In this document: in pieces, positions 10,747-22,561 of the stretch
Position numbering within the stretch: position 1 is the stretch's first letter
How the letters are laid out: the number at the start of each line of letters is the position of its first letter
Source: Gautieria morchelliformis
Lineage: Eukaryota > Basidiomycota > Agaricomycetes > Gomphales > Gomphaceae
Length of the DNA: 64,000 nucleotides
Direction of reading: 5' to 3'
Assembly (NCBI GenBank): GCA_015179125.1
Contig: WHVA01000211.1
Location: forward strand, 62,001 to 126,000
Notes under the pieces: generated by a model
Seen by the model: the letters and a program-made list of their open reading frames with translations, nothing else
Told to the model about the DNA's origin: nothing
The model's database searches: none
Position numbers and translations under genes: made by a program

Positions 10747-12911
10747 ATGCTCCGTGGCATGGCAGAGGCAGCAAGCCTGTACATTCTAGTGACCCTAGCT
10801 TTATTCCTCGTAATTGGCCTTGTCGTGAACAGCAACCGCCTCCCTAAAGGTGAGAACCTCCGTCCCTGTTATATGTAGTGAATAGCTAGTCGGTAACATC
10901 TTTGACCTGTCCAATAGGCCTACGTCTACCGCCTGGCCCTCCGGGGCGTTTGATATTAGGGAACCTTACCGACATGCCCACTCAGAATGAGTGGGAGACG
11001 TATGCAGAGTGGGCGAAGAAATACGGTAATTAATATCAGCGAGCCTAACTGCAAATCGCCTGCTCATCCGCACCAGGCGGGCTTGTTCACATCAAAGTGC
11101 TGCGTCAATCCATGGTGATTGCCAATACGGCAGACATCACTTATGATTTGTTCGAGAAACGATCCTCCATATATTCCGATCGAACGGAGCTTCCCATGGT
11201 GAATGACTTGTGCGTAATATATCTTGGGCCGCAATTAGTTTTAAGTGGCAATTACACTCTCCTAGAATGGGATTTGGCTGGGCTGTGGCCTTCATACGCT
11301 ATGGAGAAGAGTGGCGTCGGAAACGCGCGGTCATTCACAAGAAATTCCATCCTGCTGCAGCTGCCGAATATTACCCCATCCAGGCCAAACATACTCGGTC
11401 AGATATCCATTTACTCCCCAACACAGGACTGAATGATGTTCAGGCGCTTGCTTCGACGGTTGTGTGAGTCTCCAGATGACTTCGTTAATCACATACGACA
11501 TTCTACCGGCGCGATTATCATGGAGGTGAGCCTCTGCCGATGTATCAATGGGTTCTTCAAATACTCTGTCATCTTTTCAGCTCGTGTACGCGATCAAGGT
11601 TCGGGATAAAGGCGATCCCTACATTGAAACGGCCGAAAAGGCAATGTCGCATCTCGGCACAGCAGCGATTCCGGGAGCTTTTCTAGTCGATGTACTGCCG
11701 CTATGTATGCCTTCCAGGCTTAATCCTGGTTTATTGAGATTCACTGACTAGTCGGCAGTGAAATACGTTCCCGAATGGTTCCCTGGCGCAGGATTTCGCA
11801 AGACTGCCAGGCAATGGCGAGAAGACATCACAAAAATGAATGTGGTGCCGTTTGAGGCAGTCAAGAAGGCACTCGTGCGTGCACATGTAGCAAGCTTAAA
11901 GTCGACTGTATTTACATGATGTTGTAAGGATGCGGGCACCGCAAACCCTTCATTCACGTCGTCATTGTTGGAGGATCTCACCAACAATGAAACAGCACGT
12001 TCCGATCAAGAGGCTGTTATCCGCGGGGCTGGATCGTCCCTGTATGCAGCCGGATCAGACACGGTTGCTCTTCTCTCAGCCTCTCCAATACTCCCACACA
12101 CTGACCAGGACATTTTACAGACAGTGCATGTACTGCATATGTTCATACTTGCTATGGTGCTCTCTCCCGAAGTCCAAAAAAAGGCTCAGGCAGAACTTGA
12201 CGCGGTGGTGGGGCCAAGCCGACTTCCTGAATTCGGGGATCGGGATAATCTGCCTTATATCAACGCCCTCTGCAAGGAAATTTTAAGATGGCATCCATTG
12301 TTACCCCTCGGACTTGCGCACGCTACTACTCAAGACGACATCTATAACGGGTACTTCATACCTAAAGGTACCATCATATTGGGCAATTCATGGTGATCGA
12401 CAAGCTGTCTTGCCTTAACTTAAATTCTGACTTGCTGCGATAGGGAGATACTTCACGACGAAGCCATATATGGTCCAAACCCTGATGATTTCAACCCAGA
12501 GCGATTTCTCGACCCTAATGTAAAATATCCAAAAGCAGCATTCGGGTACGGGAGGAGGTGGGTCATATAGGAGCCTCGGGCGCTAGGTTATGTTTACATG
12601 CACGACAAATTATCAGGATATGTCCCGGTCGACACCTAGCTGATAATTCCGTGTTCATCGCCGTGGCATCAATCCTGAAAGTATTCGATATCACTCCTGC
12701 CAGAGACAGCAGCACTGGAGAGGAAATTCCCGTCAGGCAATCATTCACATCCGGGTTCTTTTCGTATGTCGATCCCTGTTATTGATTAGTATTAAGTAAT
12801 GTTGTGGTGAATTGTGCTGACGGAACTTTCAGATATCCTGAACCATTTATATGCTCAATATGGCCACGATCAAACGCATCAGAAGCACTGATTTTCCAGG
12901 GTGAAGTATAA
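10747..12911 (+). CDS. Cytochrome P450 monooxygenase, copy B (complete, 514 aa)
   Basis: Haem-thiolate monooxygenase with an N-terminal anchor. Twelve exons: 10747-10849, 10918-11025, 11077-11209, 11266-11397, 11444-11525, 11581-11704, 11759-11874, 11929-12063, 12121-12392, 12444-12557, 12617-12763, 12833-12911. They sum to 1545 bp, an exact open frame. Motifs in order are the hinge LPPGPPGR, the I-helix AGSDTT, ExxR (KEILRW), NPERF and the haem loop FGYGRRICPGRH. All are canonical, so the enzyme should be active. The start is the Met shared with copy A; an in-frame Met six codons upstream (10729) is not shared. The 57 bp intron in the I-helix (12064-12120) has no in-frame stop. The gene is divergently repeated as copy A and converges with the thioesterase-like gene at 13151. 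The substrate is unknown. Confidence 0.93.
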
Positions 12912-13150
12912 GGTGAGAAGGCCAGCTATGGTTGTAGGGTGGGCCTCATTGTTGGCTAACATCATTTGTGAGTTCGGCATTCAGATGGTGCTTTTGTTTT
13001 GAGGTTACGCAGTTCTTTAGACCTTTGAGTCGTGGGTATAAATATGTCTATGCGTGGATATGTTATAAGTATACTACAAATATCCAGCTCTATCATGCCT
13101 CGCCTGTTTCCCAATTCAGAATATCAGCTTAACCACCCAGCCCCGAGGGG

Positions 13151-14539
13151 CTACTCATTACCTGACCCATTCTCGGCTGGTGACAACACTGGGATACCCA
13201 CCATCGCCGGTAATCTTCTCAGCCGATCGAGCCTTTTCCTCTCTATGTCGCCACCCAACGTATCCTCCCACCACCGCTCTCCTTCTGGTACGTCACGCCA
13301 GCCACCAGCGTAAAACGCCTTGATGCGTTTACCATGATCATGGAACCGCCAGGATTGTATTTCTCCAAATTTTGACGGAGAAATTCCACCAAACTAATGA
13401 TGCGATATGGTGCAGGAATGGATAAATGGGCAGAGTAAATAGGTCATGAAAATATGCATGAGTGACAAAATGTTGAAATACGAAAATGACATACGCCAGT
13501 CGTGGCGATGGCGATCGCCGGTGGTATGGTGATCCGTCCAATCTTACCGCACAATCGCGAGACAGCGGTACAGTGAAGAACGGCGCCAGGAGGCAGAGGC
13601 ATCTCAAACGATGGCAACGTAGGATCTGGTGAACGGGCACGCGAATTGATGGCAGCTCCTGTGGATGGTACCTCAAGTGAAGATGACGATCCATTCGCCA
13701 ACTTTTTGGCTGCTGATTTCGAGCTTGACGGATAGGTTATGTATCGTGCTACCATGTACAGCTGTAACAATGGGGGAGCACGTCATGGGGGACGCGAAAA
13801 AGGGGGAGTCAAAGACGTACCCATTTACTATCCCATGTCCCAATAGAAAGCCTGATCTCGTAAGGTGAGTTGAGAGGGATCTCACGCGTGAAAACATAGT
13901 GGGTGGCTGCACAGTGTTCAGACGCCGTGAAGAATGATATGATGGGCATGGAACACCACCTCCAAGTGCAATCCATCCTCCATCCCGATATAAGAATGGG
14001 AAATGTTCGATTACATACTTGAACCGCGCCATGTCGTACGTCTGCGCGCTGCTCAATCTTTCACACACATTCCAAAGCTCCAACACCCACCATCGCATAA
14101 CTCGAATTGCTGAGATGAATATTAAAGTCGCAGGCATCGGGTGTTGCACGCGTCTTGAACACTGTCTCGCTGGTGAAGGGGTCTCTACCAACCGGCGAGA
14201 GACGCGTAGAACGTGCTAGACGCTGGGTTGGAGATTCTATGGTATCTCGTATCGCATGGTATAAACGAAAGTAAACGGCAGGACGAAATAGGCGAACTGG
14301 AAGGCGTGTTAGCAGCGTGGGAGCATAAAGAGAGAGAGCATAGTACTATGCCAAGTGAGCGGAAGACCTCGAATATTTACAAAGAGGATAATCAGAAAAA
14401 GCCACTTGAGAGGCCGGGGAATAAAAGGAAAGATGGCTTGTGATGAACTTCCATGCGTCAGCTGAGCCAGCAACCCCTGCCACAAGGTCGTGGAGTCTGA
14501 GGACGCATTCATGTGGTTTCTCAGCGAGCGGGTCGTCAT
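13151..14539 (-). CDS. THEM6-like hotdog-fold thioesterase family protein (358 aa)
   Basis: Six exons on the minus strand: 14539-14347, 14296-14091, 14041-13960, 13906-13821, 13761-13495, 13393-13151. They sum to 1077 bp in frame with GT-AG introns. An N-terminal membrane anchor (PLKWLFLIILFVNI) is followed by the hotdog signature CDFNIHLSNSSYAM, DMARFKYVIEHFP, GGWIALGATHY and IGTWDSKWLYMVARY. After a Ser/Pro-rich insert comes HCTAVSRLCGKIGRITIPP and a C-terminal AGGWRDVPEGERWW block typical of fungal members. The family is related to acyl-CoA/acyl-ACP thioesterases; activity for fungal members is mostly inferred. Alternatives are a non-catalytic lipid-binding role. The first intron contains a good branch site (GCTAAC). 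Its 3' end faces P450 copy B with 239 bp between stops. Confidence 0.85.
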
Positions 14540-14769
14540 CTTACCGTTCTATTAGTACCCATACCTTTGTTTGTATTTATGTACCCGAGGCGTGTAAAAG
14601 AGGCCAGGGTTGGGCCTAAAGGAGCACCGTACTGGTGGCTCCATCTCAACCTTGGCGAGTGCGTTAATTTCTCGTTATGAATACTTAAGTATTCATATTT
14701 TTCTTTCTTGTTTGTGAGTGCCGTATACATGATCAAATTTCCTACGCATGCTTGTTCCCCCACAACTGA

Positions 14770-15000
14770 AAGGGAGGGAGTGTTCTGTCGACACAACCTC
14801 ACTCGGACTCCAACGTTCCTGCACGGATTATCTTATTTATGAAGCTGTTTCGCCTTTCTTCATTTACCCTGCATAATCTCTTCCTATCTTGCTTTGTCAA
14901 CATGAGCCCGAGATAAACAACATTAATACGCGTTTGCACGGTTGTATTTCCCATCGTTATCTCGGGCTCATCTTCTCTTTTAAGCCGCTCACTTATATTT
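14770..15000 (+). repeat. Dispersed repeat, copy 1
   Basis: The core GTCGACACAACCTC is followed by CCTGCACGGATTAT, a pyrimidine-rich stretch, CCCTGCATAATCT and, further on, TTGTATTTCCCATCGTTATC. The same order of blocks recurs at about 15045-15210 and in part at about 26618-26770. No coding potential or terminal repeats were found. Confidence 0.6.
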
Positions 15001-15044
15001 GGCCCGCCTCCTTTTCACATATCTTATCACTTTATCGTCCACGA

Positions 15045-15210
15045 CTCCGAGGGTTCTGTTGACACAACCTCGGTTCCTGGACGGTTTATATTCATTAGAC
15101 CCTGTTGGCCCTTCTTTTTTCTTTTCCCTGCACGATCTTTTATTACAATAGTATTGTCAGTGTGTCCGATTGTATTTTCTCATCATTATCTCCGGCTTAT
15201 CTTGTTTTTT
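15045..15210 (+). repeat. Dispersed repeat, copy 2
   Basis: It holds TTGACACAACCTCGG, CCTGGACGGTTTAT, CCCTGCACGATCTT and TTGTATTTTCTCATCATTATC in the same order as copy 1, with substitutions. It sits about 50 bp after copy 1, giving a degenerate tandem pair. Confidence 0.6.
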
Positions 15211-15617
15211 CCCACCTTGTGGTCCCCGAAGCGGAGGGGATTGGTGCACGAGCGCCGCCAGGATAAGGTAGCAAGCTTTCAGTGTCGTCGTGATAAAACG
15301 ATTTTAGCGCCCTGCCTTCCTGATGGACCGTTACGTCCAGGCTAAAATTCAAGCATCAGGCTGCATGATAGGGCGCGACGGCCGTCACGGCGGCGGAAGA
15401 TCTGGGGGACTTTGTCACTCTTTCTCCTCGATATAAGGCACCTGAGGCAGCACAACCATTGCATGGGTGTTTGAAATCCATTGATTTCTTCGGTGCCATA
15501 TCTTTATCTTTTTATATTGAGCTCGTAAAACACCCTTTCAATTATTGAATACAGTAATGCTAATGGCATGTCAAAGACGAATAAAATAATAAATCCTCGA
15601 CATGACCTCTGCCATAT

Positions 15618-17105
15618 CTAATGTTTTCTCTTCCGCCTGGAAATCTTGGAGCGAGTCTTGATCGGGATATTTTCTATAGCAAAACATATCCAAACGAGAA
15701 GGATCACAACGAATGCCACTACACAAGTGACAACGAAGTGGCTGGGTCCGCTAAGCTCCTGCTTCAACGTACTTCGTCTATGGTGGATGCAAGATACCCT
15801 AGCATGTTGAGAGGAAGTGACCTTGTCGGTAACATATCGACTTGAAGGGTTTTCCGACGAAAAATAACGACTCTGATTTCTTGAGGCATATCTCCTTGAG
15901 CCGCTAGGTTTAACCGCGGATTTAACAAATGACGAAGAAGGCGGCATGAGGTACATGCTGGAATAGCCTCTCTGTAGAGCACGTCCGCGTGTTTCCGGGG
16001 GAGGGGAGGGAAGCTTGCTGTAGGGCTCTGCGGGTGTTACAACGATCTTGGGTATCGGCGATAGACGTTTATTGGAAATGACATTTTGCTCTCCATTAGA
16101 CTGAACATGTTCCTCAAATGGGATCGGGTGAGTCGACGAATTATTTCCTCCGCAATGTTCAGATGCATTCCCAGCGTGTAGGGCTAGGGATGAGGAGTTG
16201 GGCTTAGGGCCGTACTGGAATCGTAGCTATCATTCCTGGTGGTGGTTATCGAGCGCAGAATGGAGTAGCACGTACCGACCCATTACATGTAATTCGTACA
16301 GATATATCCTCTTTACTGATGATTTTGAAAGATGGGAGAGGCCCTGAGCCCCTTACGTCTGCGTTACACTGTGCGACCGCCTGTCAGTAAGTAGCGCAAC
16401 GAAATGCGGGTAGAATTGAAACAACAAGGTGTACGGTTTTGCGATATAGCCCACGATTGACCTTATGTAGAATTTCATAGACCCTGGCGTTATTGGAGGG
16501 TTGTATATCTTGCGAAGGCGTTGGGGAAGGAATATAGGACACAATGGGTTGTGATAATGTTGGGGCACTGGGATGTATTTGCTATGAAACAGTGATACAA
16601 ATGTGAGATATGAGAATCAGTCATTCATGAAGAATAAACACACTAGTTCAAACGGACAACGACTCGGAGACGAAGGCATTTGACGGGTAGGGATGAGAAA
16701 AATGTGAAGGACAAGGGAAAGATGAGGAGAAGCTCATATTCATACAAGGGTGAAACACCGGGGCCTTTTCATGAGGAAACGAGAGGCGCAGCCGGCAGCC
16801 GACATGCACGATGGTACGAGCGGACCCATACTCCTGACACAATGCATATTGGGGGCCCGAACTGCTATTTCTAATCGATTGTTTAGGGTCAGGACACCCC
16901 CGAGACAACCTAGGTTCCGCGGATAAGGTGTCACCGAGGTCACACGACAAGCTCTAAATCTCGTAAAATCTGGCTCAAACAGGCGTGGTGTTTCAGTCGG
17001 AAAAATGACGTTGATGCTTTCTCTGTGGATGCGGCTTTGTACGTGTGCCACGTTGTCAAGTTGAGCTTGGGCCACTCTCATGACTTCAGAATCAGTTGCG
17101 TTCAA
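15618..17105 (-). CDS. Unrecognised protein with C-terminal membrane anchor (exon structure unresolved)
   Basis: I do not recognise the family. The best supported part is a last exon open from about 16230 down to the stop at 15618. It is Ser/Pro-rich and basic, then has one membrane segment (HFVVTCVVAFVVILLVWICF) about 20 residues before the end and a strongly basic tail (SRRKRKH). That pattern suggests a single-pass or tail-anchored membrane protein with the tail in the cytosol. Upstream minus-strand frames that may be further exons are 16353-16568 (IYNPPITPGSMKFYIRSIVG) and about 16950-17105 (MRVAQAQLDNVAHVQSRIHR, helical). Splice joins between them are not proven, so the 5' end is a guess. 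Confidence 0.4.
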
Positions 17106-17116
17106 GAGCTGATATT

Positions 17117-17896
17117 AGGGCGTTTCACGAAGGCGAATTCGACGTGAATTCGGTTACGAAATCGGTGTGAATTCGAACGTGAAAGTTCAGACACGATTTC
17201 ATGACCGAATTCACTTCAAATTTGTGTCCTTCGTGAAACCCCTCTCCGTATCTGTGAAATTTAACAGCAAGGCCGGCTTGCGCGGCATACCAACGGCAGA
17301 ATGGCATGTTGTACCTGTAATGTTACATTTAGTAATTACATGCCCAATGCTCCCACCGATGTTTCGGGACATCCGTCGTCAGCCTGACGAATTAAGATGA
17401 GGTGGTTGCGATATTTGTGTGAACCGGATGGCTCACTGGAGGGTGGCAGACGGCTCAGAGAGGAGGATACATACTAATGTCATCTATCTCTACCATACCA
17501 TCTCCAGCATCTCCAGTCTTGTACTCAGCTTCCCTGTCATCTCATATGATCTTGATTAAGAGGAAGAGACAAGGTACTTACTTGCAAAGGCTGCACACAG
17601 CACTGCGGTGCACCACGCAAAAGAAAAGGATCGAAATAAAAGGAAAGCAAAGAAAATGGTCTAGTACTAATTAATTTCCATATTGGACATCAGCTGTATG
17701 TGCCGCAGAGCGGCATGCTTGGGACCGAGTTGGGGAGCGAGTTCACGGACGAGTGCGCGAGCGAGTTTGCTGCGAAAGGAGGGTCGAAGCTGCTTTCGCA
17801 AAGTTGCGGAATTCACGAACTCTGCGAGTTCGTGGCGGAGTGCGGGACCGATTTCAGTACCGATTTCATGTCGAATTCACCTTCGTGAAACGCCCT
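17117..17896. mobile_element. 780-bp non-autonomous DNA element with terminal inverted repeats
   Basis: The left end AGGGCGTTTCACGAAGG and the right end CCTTCGTGAAACGCCCT are exact inverted copies, and the match goes on with small differences through GAATTCGAC. ATT flanks both sides (17114-17116, 17897-17899), fitting a 3-bp target duplication. A further inverted copy of the end (CCTTCGTGAAAC) occurs inside at about 17229-17240, so a smaller 125-bp element may be nested or ancestral. No transposase is encoded. The right part is rich in GAGTTC/GCGAG-type repeats. Confidence 0.75.
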
Positions 17897-17899
17897 ATT

Positions 17900-19781
17900 G
17901 GTGTCACACCCTATGCTCTAGAAGCTTCTTCAAATGAAACGTTACAAGGCTGTAAATTTATTCCATCGTGGGAAGTAATATCTTCTAAACCCGTCTGAAG
18001 GCTCTACACCTACCCAGTGTCTTTTCCACCCTCATCTATGAACTCCCCCACGAAGCTTTCTTCTCGTTCAAAGATTTCAGTCTACAACGCTGCACGGATT
18101 CTTGCTTACTAACTCAAGAATTGGGGTGTCTGGCATGGTGAATCAGACATTCATATGCAAGCCAATCCGCCTTCATTCTCTCATAATTATCTCACTCTCT
18201 GACATGCGCCATCGTGAGTGCATAGACAAACAAAGTTGACTCCCACTTATGAATAAGGAGACTTCAGCATCATTTTGCACCGGAATCTTTTGGTTGCCTC
18301 TGAACGATGCCTCGGACACCTGTTCTGAATTAAAGGGTCACTCCGTTGTCCCCGAATGGCGGTTTGAATAATCTTCTGGACGCCGACGCTTCCAGTTGGC
18401 CTTGTGCTGATATTGCGTTCTTCGGTATATCGCGACGAACCAATCTCCCGCTGCAGCCGGACAATAGAAAGGTGAATCTAGACAGTAGTGTTCTCACTGA
18501 CCTTTGCATTCTCGAAGTCTCACCGGCCCTGGACCGGCCCAAGAAGGTCACTGTAACCTGATAGTTATATATCGTATCACTACACCCCTACAAACGTAGT
18601 TTTGCGTAGGGCGACGGGGGCGTTCTAGTCCGCAAGCCCACACTTCCTGTTATTTACAGTAATTGCATGGCCGCTGTTCATAGATGTCGGTGCCCTATGA
18701 CTTGACCTAGCAACAGAACCAACCAGCCATCAAAGCCTTTATCTGCGTCACACTGTGTCTACCAGACGCGCACTTCCCCGTTAATAAAGGCAAAGCCTTC
18801 ACTCAGAACACCATCGTTGTTGGCGAATGTACCGACCACACAAGATCTCCACTCACTTACGTGCACCTTCCACCCAGATTAATTATATTCACCGCCGACC
18901 AGAGATGGCAGTTCACCAAACCCAAATGTTCTAAGCACTGTGAGCCACTACGCAGGCAGTGCAACGGCCGTTGACTTGACTTCCAGACGCGGCATTACAA
19001 GTCTTGCGGACAGTGGCGTTTATAAACAAACATATTATCATCTATAGGCGGAAGCACCTCCGGTCCGACCTTGCAAAATTCGGATATTCGGATTCATCTC
19101 CTGTTTTGATCACAGCTGAATCCTCATCTTGCGAGTACTCACAGTCATTCATATTCGCTGCTACTCAGACACTCCGCCACGCCCGTTCCACCCTCGTAGT
19201 TAGACGCACCCGCGGACCCAATGCACTGGAGATGCGGGGAGTTTTCACCGCCACTGGGAGGGGGACCAGTCGCGGGATCCCTCAACTTTGATCGGGGGAT
19301 GCAACCATCCTCTAATGCACGACAGGTTTACAACCGCGTCTCCGGCTCCACTGCGGGGCCAGGTGCGTCTGCGGGTGCCCACAGCCTCCGTTTTTCATCG
19401 CCCCTTCACTTTATGCATTTTCTCCTAATTTAAGGAAGCCAATGTATTGTGTAGGTTATGCGTACCTATCCATCACATTTCAAGGGAGTGGGGGTTTGGC
19501 GCTTGGTGAGGGGCAGTTTCCATTGCCGCTGGTGTGAATAAGAGATGCTTTATGTTATTTTCTATCTACTAGGGCGCAGCGGGACCGGGGGTTGAAGGGC
19601 CACGACCCAAATGAATGGTGAAGGCCTACAGCATCCCAAACAGATGGAAATGAACGCCACTGCAGCTGCAGTCCAGGGGAAACCCGAAGGTCGGATATGT
19701 AGAGCTGGATATGTCTGGGCGTAGCGTCCGTGCCTTGAGCATGGCCAGGTATATTTCGATCCGCATCACTTCACATGACAC
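17900..19781. other. Gene-poor stretch, 1.9 kb
   Basis: No gene is recognised. At 18330-18561 both strands are open for about 70 codons, with no family features on either strand. Short frames at 19004-19433 also look random. The end of the stretch is the 3' flank of the GT15 gene. Confidence 0.4.
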
Positions 19782-21568
19782 TCAAAGCGTGACCATCCGC
19801 TCGTACCGTTTGAGACAGGAGTATCCATCGTAGTCTATGGATACAAGCACAAAGTCAGTCAGCCCGTAAGACAGGAATGGAGCACTCGCCAAAATTGTCC
19901 GCCTCGTTACACCAACATTTTCCCTGTGTATGTTGTTCGCCCTGGGGACAGTGTGTGTACACGCTGTGTCGATATCCAATGTCGGAGAAGAAATGAAGTT
20001 TATCCTTGGGAAGAAACAACGCTGCGGCGATGCTGTGCACAGGTGCATCACCCCATCGCTTGATGATATTTGAGCGCACAGCACCGGACCAAGTGGGTAC
20101 ACATTACCTCGTAGTAAAAACCCCCCGACCTGTAGAGATACTCAAAGTAGGCGGAATACGCTTCGCCTCGCCAGAAATCCATATCTGCGATTTCGAAGTT
20201 ACTCCAAACTGTGAATAGATGGGGGGACTGCATTAAGCGGAGTCAATACGAGGCTCCAAAGAAGACATACAGTGGCACAGGTTGTAGCTTCCTCCACCAT
20301 CGTCAGATATAAAATGCAGTGCATTGTTAGGGTCGACATAATCTGGATGTTCTCGTGTAAAATCTGCGGGGGAGAACAAGATTTTGTATGATCCAGTATC
20401 AGTGAGATATGCTCGACAGATTTGGGAGAACAATGAACCGCACTTTTGACAGTGTCCCATAAAGTAGGGATCGTCGCGGCAAACTCATATAGTGAAACCG
20501 TGAATCCTGGCAAATAACATGAAATCCCCCTTTCCAATGTGAGCATGCAATATATACGAACCATAAACTTTCCCGTGATCTTGCATGAAAAGAAACGGAT
20601 CGTAGGCTAAGTCGCAGTAGAAATCGACGTCGGGCCTGAGTTACCGGTGGGAGAAAATATGATTATGATTTCGGTAGATCCGTCGATATGCTACGCACTC
20701 AACTCTCCAATAGAAGCGGTAGTTTTTGAGAAGATCGTGTCGATAGAAAAACTGAGGTGATCCGGTTGTAGTCGAGTCTTCAATATGCAGTAAGAGAATT
20801 CACTCACGCCTGAGTTGAAAGTACACATGTTCTGATAACTGTTAGAGGGATACATGAAACTTTCATATTGGAAAAAGCAGAGCCCTTACGGTAAGCTTCC
20901 TGGTATGCACAATCAGTTCGTTTCAATCAACAGCTCAATTATGAACCCACCAGCGTGAATAACTCCTTGGCGGCTTAAGTCTTCTCGCCCAATTCTGGCC
21001 TTTTCTGAGTCTATCCACTCGGGAGGTTCCCACTCAGATTTGGGAATGACACCATATGAAACGTTAGCATTCGTCAACTTTGATGTTCGACTGGGACGGC
21101 GTCGTAAGTAAAAGTGATATAGTTACGACATATCAACTAGCTACCACCTACCTGATGAACTCCTCTGAGAATGGTACGTCGTTCAAGAAAACCCAAGGGT
21201 AGTTGAAATTTCTGTTAAATCGGTCCTCCATCTGCTTCATGGAAGACACTGCGCCCTTGACTTCCTCATTTCGCACAAGCATGACTAGCGCAGCGTTCGC
21301 TCTACGGAGGGGCTCCTTTACGACGGTACCAGGGATAACAATGGGGTCGAGAGAAGGATCTCGAGTGCCCCCATAGCGAAAATGGAGGGTGTGAGATACG
21401 TTGAAGACGGTAAGAAAATAGTATATGGCTCCCTAATTACAGCATTAAGATCGATCACTTCCATTTTAGCGGGCTCAAGAAATAGTAAGGGGAATAACAT
21501 ACAATAGTGAAAACGACGACCGTAATACTTCTGAAATACCTTACTCGGCTGACATCTGGACGGAGCAT
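19782..21568 (-). CDS. GT15-family alpha-1,2-mannosyltransferase (KRE2/MNT1/KTR type)
   Basis: A Golgi type II membrane enzyme that adds alpha-1,2-mannose from GDP-mannose to protein or lipid glycans. The Met at 21568 begins a short tail and signal anchor (YFRSITVVVFTIVCYSPYYF). Family blocks follow in order across many exons: ANAALVMLVRNEE, RNFNYPWVFLNDVPFSEEF, NVSYGVIPKSEWEPPEWID, MCTFNSG-FFYRHDLLKNY, FYWRVE-PDVDFYCDLAYD, PFLFMQDHGKVY, ALHFISDDGGGSYNLCH, WSNFEIADMDFWRGEAYSAY, GGFYYERWGDAPVHSIA, FFSDIGYRH, and a C-terminal DYDGYSCLKRYERM. The presumed nucleophile Glu of the NFE motif is present. The last join (after CNEADNF) seems to use a GC-AG intron. No frame break was seen, but not every splice site was traced. 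Confidence 0.88.
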
Positions 21569-22561
21569 GGTTAGGCAGCGAAGATGGGAGAAAGCTAGGA
21601 GGCTCTGTTTAGTGTGATAGGTGTACTTACATGATGCTCCAAGCGCGTCAAACTCAACATGAGATGAGTAAGTATCACTAGTGAGCCGACGAAATGAACT
21701 GAGCAGAGCATCTTGGCGCTGACGATAAGGGACGCTGCGGTAACATAACAACGCACTTGTAATCGCACTTCTGCGTGCAAAGCTGCGCCGAGAGCACGAG
21801 CACGGGCCCAGCTCCGCATGCCGCCCGTGAAGCGCTACCGGGTGGACTCCTCCGAACACACCCGGTGACAGACCTCAATTTCAAACGGTGGTGTAACATG
21901 CGTTTTGCAAGATATGCAGAGAAGTAGCCTTGAGTACATACTTTACACCTATACGGTCTTTCAATGCCGCGCACCGGCCTAGTCTATTCAACAAGTCACA
22001 GCCCATGGGCGTAAATTGAGGATAGATATGGATGTCAGTATCATGGATATGATGCTATATCCAGGCCGGTGCCAGGTGCGTGGTCATAGAAATACTTAAG
22101 TATATCGTAGCGACGGTGTCGACGGAACGGCCAACTCCCGAGCGCTGATGATCCCGAACAGCCACCTGGACGGTGATTCGGCCACTGTGATGATCGATGA
22201 TTGAATTTAACGCATGAATGCGTGCAGGCCTTAGACTCCACACCGTTGGTATCCACGACCTTCTAATTATATGACGGGTTCAACTTGATGAGCGGCGTGC
22301 GCAGGCCACTCGATCCAAAGATGAAGCAACGTGGCAACGGGCAAACTATACACAGCACGGTCGTCTAATGGAGCTCACCTCTACTGCGTCAGTTGCCCAA
22401 CTGTAGCCTGAGAGCTTATGATCCTGCGCTCTCCGATGGTAAACAATTAATAAAACATTGATTGAGAAACCCCTTGTTTTGGGGAGATGGACGAGTTGGG
22501 TATCATAAAAATGGTCCCAGCGTTGACCAAAACCTCACTTTGTAAGAGGCGATGATACACG
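21569..22561. promoter_or_regulatory. Upstream region of the GT15 gene; no gene seen
   Basis: About 1 kb separates the GT15 start from the MaoC stop, both on the minus strand. Several short frames here (22041-22256, 21678-21974) lack family features and overlap each other on the same strand. A CT-rich promoter-like patch is not evident. Confidence 0.4.

Larger units (their letters stand above)
14540..15617. other. Intergenic region with two copies of a dispersed repeat
   Basis: No gene is recognised. The stretch upstream of the thioesterase-like gene carries two related copies of a roughly 150-200 bp noncoding repeat (about 14770-15000 and 15045-15210), described separately. The remainder is T-rich with no supported reading frame. 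Confidence 0.5.

Noticed and set aside
14309-14350. Apparent frameshift in a CTCTCT run of the thioesterase-like gene
   Set aside because: A GT-AG intron with branch site GCTAAC explains the change of frame.
22340-22420. tRNA-like A box (GGTCGTCTAATGG)
   Set aside because: No suitable T-arm or acceptor stem pairs with it.
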